Assembly (NCBI GenBank): GCA_045648785.1
Contig: JAZROP010000040.1
Coordinates: forward strand, 1-61,342
Length of the DNA stretch: 61,342 nt
Source of the DNA: RGIG7450 sp045648785
GTDB taxonomy: Bacteria > Bacillota > Clostridia > RUG12999
Direction of reading: 5' to 3'
Made by a program: the position numbers and the translations under genes
Shown here: positions 25,379-32,778 of the stretch, piece after piece
Numbering within the stretch: position 1 is the stretch's first letter
Layout: every line of letters begins with the position of its first letter
The notes under the pieces: model-generated
Told to the model about the DNA's origin: nothing
What the model saw: the letters and a program-made list of their open reading frames with translations, nothing else
Database searches by the model: none

Positions 25379-26246
25379 TGCCTATCAGCTCTTTTTCAAT
25401 AAGATTTATTGTAATTCCTATATTCAAATTCAACGCATCAATTGGATAAATTTCTTTGATATACCCATGATAAAACTTGTCTTTTATTGCCTGTGCAATT
25501 TCTTCCTTGGAAATTCCGTCTTTAAGCATTTTCACTATCATTTCCGCAGTACTTACAGCACTTTCTTTTGATTTTTTAAGGTAAAAATCCACCTCTTTTT
25601 TCCCGATAAGACCAAAATGTGGCACAAGAATATTTTCTATATCAAGTTCAGCGACTCTGTCAATGGAATCAATTGACATCTGATATCCCACAAGATAGGA
25701 CGGAAAAACATCATCTTTTCCATTATACACACCTATCGACTCACAGCCCAGCATCAATTTTTCCTTTTCGCAATAAAAGCCCACTGAACATTTTGTATGT
25801 CCAGGCAGATTGATAACCTTAAACTGCATATCACCCGCCGAAATAATATCGCCGTCCCCCGCAGGAATATCAACCCTTAAATCATCTATCAAATCCTCAT
25901 ACTCATCCACACCGCAGGTTTTGGCAAATTTCCCGTCAAGGTCACGCATCAGTGCCTTTGCTGTAGGTTTTGCAAAAATTTTAGCCGCATACTCCCCTGC
26001 CACAACCTTGGCTTCAGGCCAGTATTTAAGTGCATAAACCGAGCCCAGTGCATGGTCGTAATGGGAGTGGGTTAGAAATATATAGTCCAGCTTTCTGTTA
26101 CCGAGCAAAGCTTTAATTTTATCTGCAACCTTATATCCTGTGAAGGCAAACCCTGAATCATACATTATTGCCGTTTTTCCATCGTCAATTAAAAATGCAC
26201 TGTCACCCGGATGTTCTCTTACGCTTATTACTTTAATTTTACCCAT
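25368..26246 (-). CDS. MBL-fold metallo-hydrolase
   Basis: The 292-residue protein has the metallo-beta-lactamase zinc motif THSHYDH near residue 60, a second His in LPGHTKCSVGFY near 155, and a third in LVPHFG near 213. It belongs to the broad hydrolase family; substrate unknown. The ATG at 26246 is preferred over the GTG at 26252 because GAGGTG lies just upstream, inside the end of the Dabb gene. It is coupled to that gene. Confidence 0.88.
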   Translation of the reverse strand: MGKIKVISVREHPGDSAFLIDDGKTAIMYDSGFAFTGYKVADKIKALLGNRKLDYIFLTHSHYDHALGSVYALKYWPEAKVVAGEYAAKIFAKPTAKALMRDLDGKFAKTCGVDEYEDLIDDLRVDIPAGDGDIISAGDMQFKVINLPGHTKCSVGFYCEKEKLMLGCESIGVYNGKDDVFPSYLVGYQMSIDSIDRVAELDIENILVPHFGLIGKKEVDFYLKKSKESAVSTAEMIVKMLKDGISKEEIAQAIKDKFYHGYIKEIYPIDALNLNIGITINLIEKELIGNEV

Positions 26247-26248
26247 TT

Positions 26249-26548
26249 TCACACCTCAAAATCAATACACGCTCTTGTTTGGGTAAACGGCCTTACCTTT
26301 GAATCTGCTACCTTTACATGTTCAGGATGCACCGAATATCCTTTAAGTGCTTCTTCATTTTCAAAAACCGACCAGAGCATTACATCTACATTGGAGGATT
26401 CAAGCTTTTCTGTCTGAACCTTTATTTCAAGAAGCCCCGGTATTTTCCCAAAAAGACCTTCAAGTCCCTCTTTTATACTCTTTTTAATCTCCGCATTATT
26501 GTGCTCTTCTTTTAATTTCCAAAGAATAATATGTTTAACCATATACAT
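26249..26548 (-). CDS. Dabb (stress-responsive alpha/beta barrel) domain protein
   Basis: The 99-residue protein has the Dabb pattern: MVKHIILWKLKEE at the N-terminus, IPGLLEIKVQ, and a late HPEHVKVADSKVRPF segment. These dimeric ferredoxin-like barrels have mostly unassigned roles. Start may be Met1 (26548) or Met3 (26542). It is translationally coupled to the MBL hydrolase downstream. Confidence 0.85.
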   Translation of the reverse strand: MYMVKHIILWKLKEEHNNAEIKKSIKEGLEGLFGKIPGLLEIKVQTEKLESSNVDVMLWSVFENEEALKGYSVHPEHVKVADSKVRPFTQTRACIDFEV

Positions 26549-26632
26549 AATTCCCTTCAGTATTTTGTAACTTTTTCTAATACTGTTATTTTAGAATTCG
26601 TGCACGATTTAGATGCCATACTAATCATTGTG

Positions 26633-27187
26633 TTATAAAAAACCAAATCGTTCTTTTATCATTTTAGCTACAACATCAGGACTCATACTCGAATTGTCTA
26701 TCTTTATATAGTTATCAAATAAAATTTCACCTTCTGTACTTTCGAGACGATACCTGTTATCATCACTAATAAGTCTTTTATCAGATTCTACTATATTTCG
26801 TTTCGAAGGCTTATTCTCTAATCTATGATCTGTTTTATTTCTCTGTAATCTTATTTCTTGTGGTGACACCAACTCAACATAGTAAAAATCTGTATTATAT
26901 GGTTCAAATACACTTTTTATATGTTCTACATAGTCCCAATCATCTTGTTGGTCAAAAGCCCACATAAAAGTAAAGATCATTCCATAACAGTTTGAACTTG
27001 CAAAATTGTTAAAAATAACTTCTCTAAGTTGCTTAATAACATTACCATCATATTTCCCAAAAATTTCAATTACAGGTTCTATCGTCATGTGATTATGAAA
27101 CAATCTTAAGTTTGTAATTTTCATAAGTTCTTGCCCAACTGTCATTTTCCCAACAGCTGCATTACCAAACAAAAACAGCAATTTCAT
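26633..27187 (-). CDS. P-loop nucleotide kinase-like protein
   Basis: The 184-residue protein opens with the Walker A FGNAAVGKMTVGQ and has a lid-type Arg cluster (LQRNKTDHRLENK) and a shikimate/gluconate-kinase-like size. It probably phosphorylates a small molecule; the substrate cannot be inferred. Its A-rich codons (ATA, AGA, AAT) differ from the surrounding core genes, which suggests recent acquisition. It stands alone, 33 bp downstream of the four-helix-bundle gene. Confidence 0.7.
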   Translation of the reverse strand: MKLLFLFGNAAVGKMTVGQELMKITNLRLFHNHMTIEPVIEIFGKYDGNVIKQLREVIFNNFASSNCYGMIFTFMWAFDQQDDWDYVEHIKSVFEPYNTDFYYVELVSPQEIRLQRNKTDHRLENKPSKRNIVESDKRLISDDNRYRLESTEGEILFDNYIKIDNSSMSPDVVAKMIKERFGFL

Positions 27188-27221
27188 AATACATCATCTC
27201 CAAATTTTTACAAACATCAAT

Positions 27222-27587
27222 TTAGTTTTCGTCATTATTTTGATTTTTCTTAGCAGTTGTAATTGATGCAATTAGTTTTCTACGAATAATACCGCAACTA
27301 TTCTTTAATTCTTTGTATGTTTCTTCGCTAAATTTATTCTTTCTATATATCAATTCAAGCCAATAGTCTGTTTCCGAACTTTCTTTCAATGCTATCTCAA
27401 GTTTATGTATGAAATCAGATCTGCTTTGTGCATACTTTGCCTCGTGTATGTTAGCACCTATGGAAGATGAGGAACGCAAAAGTTGATTTATATATACACT
27501 GCAGCCCTTTATGCTGTCGCATATATCTGAAACTGCTATTGCAAATTCAATTGAATCTTCTCTTAATTGATTTTTGTTCTGCTCCAT
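27222..27587 (-). CDS. Four-helix-bundle protein (S23/IVP family)
   Basis: The 121-residue protein shows family motifs: LREDSIEFAIAVSDIC, QLLRSSSSIGANIHEA, SRSDFIHKLEIALKESSETDYWLELI. Related proteins are encoded in intervening sequences of 23S rRNA and act as accessory proteins in diversity-generating retroelements, but no reverse transcriptase is present here. The start at 27587 is chosen because AAAGGAG lies upstream. The frame extends further to 27728, but those residues are translated repeat sequence (27603-27809) and are not part of the family. Confidence 0.85.
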   Translation of the reverse strand: MEQNKNQLREDSIEFAIAVSDICDSIKGCSVYINQLLRSSSSIGANIHEAKYAQSRSDFIHKLEIALKESSETDYWLELIYRKNKFSEETYKELKNSCGIIRRKLIASITTAKKNQNNDEN

Positions 27588-27602
27588 TTCATTCTCCTTT
27601 TT

Positions 27603-27809
27603 TCGATATGCAATCTTCGATTGCTCGATATTTTCACTCCGTACAATCGATATGTTTTTTGTTTCACTCAAAACTCGATATGATATGAATTCTCGTTGCG
27701 TTAGCAACATATCGAGTGCGAAGCACATATCGAGTCGTTTATGACATATCGAGAATTAGCCAGAATTCATATCGATGATTTCATCTCCGATGAAATCATT
27801 ATATCATAA
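27603..27809. repeat. Array of CATATCGAG palindromic repeats beside the four-helix-bundle gene
   Basis: Three direct copies of CATATCGAG start at 27708, 27726 and 27745 (18-19 bp steps), separated by small hairpins such as TGC-GAA-GCA. Inverse or near-inverse copies (CTCGATATG at 27674, CTCGATATT at 27624, TCGATATG near 27646) lie on the left. Outer parts are also palindromic (GATTTCATC-TCC-GATGAAATC near 27777-27797). Overall it resembles a compact folded repeat element placed just upstream of the gene. Confidence 0.75.
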
Positions 27810-27833
27810 CATCCCACTTAATTCAAGATAAAA

Positions 27834-27864
27834 AATGACAATATCCCTCATGGATATTGTCATT
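27834..27864 (-). terminator. Terminator of the ABC transporter gene
   Basis: AATGACAATATCC (27834-27846) pairs with GGATATTGTCATT (27852-27864). On the minus strand it is followed by a T-rich stretch (TTTTTTA), 5 bp past the stop at 27869. Confidence 0.85.
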
Positions 27865-27868
27865 TTGT

Positions 27869-29647
27869 TTAACTCTGTAATTGTTTAAGCTGATAGAACT
27901 CTCCTTTTTTCGCCATGAGTTCATCATAAGTTCCTATCTCGCTTATTCTGCCCGCGTTTACAACTGCAATACGGTCAGCACTCTGAATTGTGGAAAGCCT
28001 GTGTGCAACAAGGAATGTTGTACACTTTTTCATCATATTGTCAACCGCTGCCTGAACCTTTTTTTCAGACGCCGAATCAAGCGCAGAAGTAGCCTCGTCA
28101 AAAATAATGATTTTGGGGTTCCTGAGCAAAGCTCTTGCTATTGAAATACGCTGACGCTGTCCTCCCGACAGCTTTCCTCCGTGTTCACCAAGCTGAGTAT
28201 GTATTCCTTGGGGCATTTCTGCCACAAGCTCATCCAGACCAACTGCCGTCAACACCTCCATGACCTGCGCATCCGAAACATTATCCAGTCCATATGTAAT
28301 ATTATCTTTAATGGTTCCTGAGAACAAAATTGTATTTTGCGGAACAACAGCAATCTGGTTGCGATATTCAGTCATATCAAGGTTTATCATATTTACTCTG
28401 TCTATAAGAATCTGCCCCTCCTGTGGGCGATCAAAACCTATTAAAAGATTAAGTATTGTGGATTTCCCGGCACCAGATCCGCCCACAAAGGCAATGCTTT
28501 CTCCCGGCTCTACCTTTATATTAAAGTTATCTAAAACCCATCTGTCGCCATCTTCATATTTATATTTGATGTCGCAGAATTCAACTCCTCCCATCATATC
28601 ATGAAGCGGAATTATTGCATTATCAGTTTCGACATTTTCTTCATTTAATATTTCACTTATTGAGTTGATGGATTCAGCACCTTTAGTAAGCTGCGGATAA
28701 AGGTTGATTATCGTATTAACCGAGCTTACAATCTGTCCGAAATAAGTTTGATAAAGCACAACTTCACCAACAGAAATCTTGCCGTTATAAGCCATAATGC
28801 CCGTAAATGTGAGACATGCAAGTCTTGAAAGTTCCATCAGCACCCAACTGCTGGCTCCGAAAAAGCTGTTTGTTTTATCCAGATTGTATCCTCTGTCCAT
28901 AACATTTCTAAGCCTTTGATCCATATGATTAACTTCACGCTTTTGCAAACCGTGCGCACGGGTAACCGGAATAAGTTCAAGCATTTCCGAAACATCCGAC
29001 TGAGTTTCCTCCATTTCGGTACGGAAAAGTCTGTTTCTTTTTCTGACATGGCTTCCAACAAGTCTTAAAAGTATAATTTCACACGGAACAATAATTACGA
29101 AAAAAAGCATTACAATCGGACTGTTCTTGATTGTCATGGTAATTGCAATAGCAAGATTTGTTACTATAAAATATATATTCCTGAACAGTGACGACAACAT
29201 GATTTCAACATTTTCTGAATCACGCATTATTTTGGATTGCAGCTTACCTGAACTGATGTTTTTATGAAATGACATCGAAAGCTGCTGAAGTTTTTCTATA
29301 ATACTTCTGCGGAGACTGTATTCAATTTTTCTTGTCAATCTGTTGTAAATTTTAGAAACTGCAAATGTCGAAAAAGAATTTTGAAAAATACTGATGAAAG
29401 CAATAATACTGCAAAGAATAATATGAGAAAGCGGTTTATTCTGATATGTAGCCGCATTAATAATTTCCGTTGTTACAATAGGTAAAACCCAAACAGGAAG
29501 TTGCTGAAAGGTCAGTGCTATTGTGCTTTTAACAAGTGTCCATCCTTCACCCTTATAAAACCCAAGCATAATTTTGAAAGGATGCCCTTTGTTTTCGGTA
29601 AAATTTTTTACACAGTCGATTACCATTTTGTTGCTTCGTTTAATCAT
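27869..29647 (-). CDS. ABC transporter, fused permease and ATPase (exporter type)
   Basis: The 592-residue half-transporter has about six membrane helices in the first 330 residues and an ATPase domain with Walker A GGSGAGKST near 388, signature LSGGQRQR, Walker B IIIFDEATSALD and the H-loop AHRLST. It works as a homodimer or with a partner not seen here, and probably exports lipid, peptide or drug. GGAGGG precedes the ATG at 29647. It has its own promoter (29692-29719) and lies downstream of a TetR regulator that is a likely controller. Confidence 0.92.
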   Translation of the reverse strand: MIKRSNKMVIDCVKNFTENKGHPFKIMLGFYKGEGWTLVKSTIALTFQQLPVWVLPIVTTEIINAATYQNKPLSHIILCSIIAFISIFQNSFSTFAVSKIYNRLTRKIEYSLRRSIIEKLQQLSMSFHKNISSGKLQSKIMRDSENVEIMLSSLFRNIYFIVTNLAIAITMTIKNSPIVMLFFVIIVPCEIILLRLVGSHVRKRNRLFRTEMEETQSDVSEMLELIPVTRAHGLQKREVNHMDQRLRNVMDRGYNLDKTNSFFGASSWVLMELSRLACLTFTGIMAYNGKISVGEVVLYQTYFGQIVSSVNTIINLYPQLTKGAESINSISEILNEENVETDNAIIPLHDMMGGVEFCDIKYKYEDGDRWVLDNFNIKVEPGESIAFVGGSGAGKSTILNLLIGFDRPQEGQILIDRVNMINLDMTEYRNQIAVVPQNTILFSGTIKDNITYGLDNVSDAQVMEVLTAVGLDELVAEMPQGIHTQLGEHGGKLSGGQRQRISIARALLRNPKIIIFDEATSALDSASEKKVQAAVDNMMKKCTTFLVAHRLSTIQSADRIAVVNAGRISEIGTYDELMAKKGEFYQLKQLQS

Positions 29648-29691
29648 AATGATGCCCTCCGCAGCTTTAAATTTTCCTTGAGTACACCCCC

Positions 29692-29719
29692 ATTATACCC
29701 ATTAAATTTTATTTGTCAA
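29692..29719 (-). promoter_or_regulatory. Sigma-A promoter of the ABC transporter
   Basis: On the minus strand TTGACA (29719-29714) and TATAAT (29697-29692) are separated by 16 bp. It lies between the TetR terminator and the transporter start. Confidence 0.7.
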
Positions 29720-29742
29720 GCCTTTTTTGAAATCTTCTGCAC

Positions 29743-29789
29743 AAAAAAATCACTTGTATTAGAGGCGTACTCTAATGCAAGTGATTTTT
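29743..29789 (-). terminator. Terminator of the TetR gene
   Basis: An 18-bp imperfect stem pairs AAATCACTTGTATTAGAG (29747-29764) with 29770-29789, followed on the minus strand by a run of seven Ts. It separates the TetR unit from the ABC promoter. Confidence 0.8.
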
Positions 29790-29806
29790 GGGAAAAGTCG
29801 AATGGT

Positions 29807-30403
29807 TTAGATTCTATTGTTTTCACGTCCAAATATACATCCGTAAATAATTTGAGATACTTCTTCGATTGTCTTTTCGCATCCGTCTTTAAGCCACTCT
29901 GTTACAATTGCGGTTATTCCGTTAAGATAAAACATCATAGCATATTTCCTGTCAGCGGCGGGATAATTATATCTTTCTAAAATCGGATTAAATATATTGT
30001 CATAAAGCCTTTGAAATATTTCATAAAATCCAAATGAAACTGAATGTAATAAAACGGTTGAAAATACAATTTTATTCTCTTTAATATATGACAAATATGG
30101 ATGTAAATACTCATCCGATATAAAATTTAATTCATCAAGCGAGCTCTTCTTAATTTTTTTCGTTATATTTTCTACATCAACATTGAAATATGCAACAAAA
30201 TCATCAAGCAAAAATCTTGCTGTCTCATTTAGCAAATCAACTGTGTTTTCATAATGGAGATAAAATGTAGAACGATTAACATTTGCCCTTTTACATATTT
30301 CACTAACTGTTATATACTCAAAAGATTTTTCTTCAAGAAGGGATATCAGTGCCTTGTCCATCTTTTTAGCAGTATTAAAATATTTGCTTTCTAATTTATT
30401 CAA
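29807..30403 (-). CDS. TetR/AcrR-type transcriptional regulator
   Basis: The 198-residue protein has an N-terminal helix-turn-helix (ITVSEICKRANVNRSTFYLHY near residues 31-50) and a helical ligand domain of the TetR C-terminal type. It is placed 23 bp after a small membrane protein gene and ahead of an ABC exporter on the same strand. It probably represses these in the absence of a ligand. GGAGGG precedes the ATG. Confidence 0.9.
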   Translation of the reverse strand: MNKLESKYFNTAKKMDKALISLLEEKSFEYITVSEICKRANVNRSTFYLHYENTVDLLNETARFLLDDFVAYFNVDVENITKKIKKSSLDELNFISDEYLHPYLSYIKENKIVFSTVLLHSVSFGFYEIFQRLYDNIFNPILERYNYPAADRKYAMMFYLNGITAIVTEWLKDGCEKTIEEVSQIIYGCIFGRENNRI

Positions 30404-30426
30404 AGTTTCCCTCCTCCCTTTACTCT

Positions 30427-30780
30427 TTATTCTTCCTCACTTATTTCACGAGCAAGTTCAACAATTTCATAAGCATATTTTGCTTTGTCTCTTTCAAGCA
30501 TCCTTTTATAAATCGGATAGTTAATTCCACAAAGAATGAAACCTATAATTCCTATGATAATTCCTGCAATAAAAGCTACAGTTCCGCTGCCAATCGCCTG
30601 CATAGCAAGACTCATCCCTGTGCCAACAATGAGCGCTGAAATAATACCAAATGTGTAAGTAAATATCGTTGCCGGAAGTTTGGCTTTCTTATCAAGTTTT
30701 TTAAGAGCAACTATTTTTGAATTATCCTTTGGTGCATAGTCCTTTGCGATTGCTTCTGCTAAAATTTTGTCTGTGTTCAT
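30427..30780 (-). CDS. Small membrane protein, unknown, upstream of tetR
   Basis: The 117-residue protein has a charged N-terminus (about 35 residues), two membrane segments (about 37-60 and 66-90) and a Lys/Glu-rich cytoplasmic tail. I do not recognise a defined function. GGAGG sits upstream of the ATG. A small palindrome CTTTA-AGTA-TAAAG near 30808-30821 lies in its promoter region and could be the TetR operator. Confidence 0.7.
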   Translation of the reverse strand: MNTDKILAEAIAKDYAPKDNSKIVALKKLDKKAKLPATIFTYTFGIISALIVGTGMSLAMQAIGSGTVAFIAGIIIGIIGFILCGINYPIYKRMLERDKAKYAYEIVELAREISEEE

Positions 30781-30922
30781 CTTTAAATCCTCCTTTTTAA
30801 TTTACACTTTAAGTATAAAGAAAATTAAGATTAAAATGAACAACATAATTCATAGTTTTTGTTGTTTTAAAAACTTTTATGGTTATATATTATCACAAAA
30901 AGCATTAGTTGGCAATTAACAA

Positions 30923-30962
30923 AAACAGAACGATATAGAATGTTATCTATATCGTTCTGTTT
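30923..30962. terminator. 17-bp hairpin
   Basis: AAACAGAACGATATAGA (30923-30939) and TCTATATCGTTCTGTTT (30946-30962) form a perfect stem. It lies at the outer edge of the region between the minus-strand membrane-protein gene and the tRNA genes. It is T-flanked on both strands and may act as a terminator. Confidence 0.6.
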
Positions 30963-30965
30963 CTA

Positions 30966-30983
30966 TGGCTGCCGGACTAGGAT
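30966..30983 (-). repeat. Duplicate of the tRNA-Gln 3' end
   Basis: The 18 bases TGGCTGCCGGACTAGGAT are identical to the 3' end (with CCA) of tRNA-Gln at 31148-31165. This is the pattern left by site-specific integration into a tRNA gene or by a partial tRNA duplication. The 165 bp between the copies carry a hairpin at 31037-31063 and a T-arm-like stretch (CAGGGTTCTAATCCTG at 31081-31096) but no gene. Confidence 0.7.
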
Positions 30984-31036
30984 ACCTCCGCTACGCGTCA
31001 TGCATCCTCGCGGTAAACCGCTCGGATTTCAAAGCT

Positions 31037-31063
31037 AAAAACAGTTCCCCGAACTGTTTTTTT
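31037..31063 (+). terminator. Hairpin with T run in the tRNA-flanking insert
   Basis: AAAAACAGTTC-CCC-GAACTG followed by seven Ts looks like a plus-strand terminator, although no plus-strand gene ends here. Confidence 0.45.
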
Positions 31064-31111
31064 AACGCTTTTCACCCTCTCAGGGTTCTAATCCTGCCCT
31101 CTGCTAAATAA

Positions 31112-31147
31112 AATAAGAGCACCGATTTAACAATCAGTGCTCTTATT
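31112..31147 (-). terminator. Terminator of the tRNA operon
   Basis: AATAAGAGCACCGATT and AATCAGTGCTCTTATT form a 16-bp stem with one wobble, followed on the minus strand by TTATTT. It abuts the CCA end of tRNA-Gln. Confidence 0.85.
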
Positions 31148-31221
31148 TGGCTGCCGGACTAGGATTCGAACCCAGACAAACAGAGTCAGAGTCTGTCGTG
31201 CTACCCTTACACAATCCGGCA
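31148..31221 (-). tRNA. tRNA-Gln (anticodon CTG), CCA encoded
   Basis: On the minus strand the acceptor arms TGCCGGA and TCCGGCA pair, with discriminator G and an encoded CCA. The anticodon stem ACAGA/TCTGT holds the loop CTCTGAC, giving anticodon CTG. The T-arm reads GGTTCGAATCC. It is cotranscribed with tRNA-Ser upstream. Confidence 0.93.
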
Positions 31222-31227
31222 ATATAT

Positions 31228-31319
31228 TGGAGGAGAGGAAGGGATTCGAACCCTCGATACGCTATTAACGTATACAGCATTTCCAATGCTGCGCCTTCAA
31301 CCAACTCAACCACCTCTCC
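31228..31319 (-). tRNA. tRNA-Ser (anticodon GGA), CCA encoded
   Basis: The minus strand has acceptor arms GGAGAGG/CCTCTCC, anticodon stem GCAGCAT/ATGCTGT around loop TTGGAAA (anticodon GGA), a long variable arm (ATACGTTAATAGCGTAT) typical of class II tRNAs, and TTCGAAT in the T-loop. The discriminator base appears to be T rather than the common G before CCA. Confidence 0.93.
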
Positions 31320-31354
31320 ACGAAAAGCTGAGCCATAAGCTGACAACAGATGAT

Positions 31355-31383
31355 ATTATATCATGATTTTTCCCATTTGTCAA
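31355..31383 (-). promoter_or_regulatory. Consensus promoter of the tRNA-Ser/tRNA-Gln unit
   Basis: On the minus strand TTGACA (31383-31378), 17 bp, TATAAT (31360-31355): a perfect consensus, as is usual for stable RNA genes. Confidence 0.85.
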
Positions 31384-31440
31384 TAATGAAATACATTATT
31401 TTTGTAAAAAATATAATTTTGAAATTTAAAAAAATAAATC

Positions 31441-31469
31441 TTGCATTTTTTATAAATATGTTATATAAT
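31441..31469 (+). promoter_or_regulatory. Sigma-A promoter of the aminotransferase-purB unit
   Basis: TTGCAT (31441-31446), 17 bp, TATAAT (31464-31469). The transcript would have a leader of about 100 nt before the ATG at 31579. Confidence 0.7.
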
Positions 31470-31578
31470 ATTATAATGTATGATTTATATTGGGAAATCA
31501 TGTTGTAAAAGTCTGCAGCTACACGGCAAATCCCACAATCAGTTTAATCCCGTGCAGACAAGAAAGGTTTTGATCAAA

Positions 31579-32778
31579 ATGTATATTTCAGAGAAAGCCA
31601 AAAGAGTTAAGCCCTCTTCAACCCTTGCCATTGACTCTAAATTCAAGGCAATGAAAGCAGAGGGCATAGATGCAGTTGGCTTTGGTGCCGGTGAACCGGA
31701 TTTTGACACCCCCGAGGAAATCAAAAACGCGTGCATCGATGCCCTAAACCGTGGTGTTACAAAATACACTCCCGCATCAGGTACACCCGACCTCAAAAAA
31801 GCTGTTTGCAGAAAACTCCTGCGTGACAACGGATTAACCTATCAGCCTACTGATATTGTTATTTCCAACGGCGCAAAACATTCTCTTACCAATATATTTA
31901 TGGCAATCTGCAACCCCGGAGACGAGGTTATTATTCCTGCTCCCTATTGGATAAGCTATCCTGAAATGGTTGCAATGGCAGACGGTAAAAGTGTAATTCT
32001 GACAGCAACAGAAGAGAACGAATTCAAAATTTCTGCTGATGATTTTGAAAAGGCAATCACACCTAAAACCCGTGCTATTATCATTAACACCCCTTCAAAC
32101 CCCACCGGTTCTGTTTACACAGAGCAGGAGCTTCGTGCAATTGCCGATGTCGCTGTTAAACATAATATTTACATTATCTCTGACGAAGTTTATGAGCACC
32201 TTGTTTACGACGGTGCAAAACATGTTAGCATCGCTTCTTTTGGCGAGGATGTCAAAAAACTCACCATTGTGGTAAATGCAATGTCCAAAACCTATGCCAT
32301 GACAGGTTGGAGAATTGGTTACACGGCTTGCGAAAAAGAACTTGCAACCGCGATGGCAAATATTCAATCTCACGCCACATCAAATCCCAACTCTTTTGCT
32401 CAGGCAGCTTCGTGCGTAGCTCTCGACGGCTCTCTCGACTGCGTAAATATGATGAGAGCAGAGTTTAAAAAACGCAGGGATTACATGCACAAAAGAATTA
32501 ATGAAATTGACGGCGTTTCCTGCATTATGCCTCAGGGCGCATTTTATATAATGATGAACATTGACAAAATAATCGGTCACACCATTTATGGCAAAATGAT
32601 AAACGGCAGCGACGATTTCGCCGAGCTTTTCCTTGAAAAAGCTCTTGTCGCAATTGTTCCCTGCAGCGGTTTTGGTGCAGATAATTATTTAAGATGGTCT
32701 TATGCAACATCTATGGATTCTATAAAAAAAGGGCTTGACAGGCTTGAAAAATTTATTACGGAGGGTCTTGACAAATGA
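31579..32778 (+). CDS. Aspartate aminotransferase (class I, AspB/AspC-type)
   Basis: The 399-residue PLP enzyme matches class I subgroup 1-gamma aspartate aminotransferases. Seen: GAGEPDFDTP near residue 40, NTPSNPTG near 170, SDEVYEHLVYD, and the PLP lysine in SKTYAMTGWRIG near 238. The ATG at 31579 is chosen over the extended frame to 31480, whose residues are unlike the family and lie in the leader. It overlaps purB by 4 bp (ATGA), so aspartate supply and purine synthesis are coupled here. Confidence 0.92.
   Translation: MYISEKAKRVKPSSTLAIDSKFKAMKAEGIDAVGFGAGEPDFDTPEEIKNACIDALNRGVTKYTPASGTPDLKKAVCRKLLRDNGLTYQPTDIVISNGAKHSLTNIFMAICNPGDEVIIPAPYWISYPEMVAMADGKSVILTATEENEFKISADDFEKAITPKTRAIIINTPSNPTGSVYTEQELRAIADVAVKHNIYIISDEVYEHLVYDGAKHVSIASFGEDVKKLTIVVNAMSKTYAMTGWRIGYTACEKELATAMANIQSHATSNPNSFAQAASCVALDGSLDCVNMMRAEFKKRRDYMHKRINEIDGVSCIMPQGAFYIMMNIDKIIGHTIYGKMINGSDDFAELFLEKALVAIVPCSGFGADNYLRWSYATSMDSIKKGLDRLEKFITEGLDK

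Noticed and set aside
27708..27753. Three regular CATATCGAG copies as a CRISPR array
   Set aside because: Units are 9 bp, spacers are 9-10 bp and partly palindromic, and there are no cas genes.
27222..27809. Diversity-generating retroelement (accessory protein plus repeats)
   Set aside because: No reverse transcriptase, template repeat or variable target gene lies nearby; only the four-helix-bundle similarity remains.
31143..31346. Overlapping open frames of 63-67 codons on both strands
   Set aside because: They cover the two tRNA genes and their terminator and are not coding.
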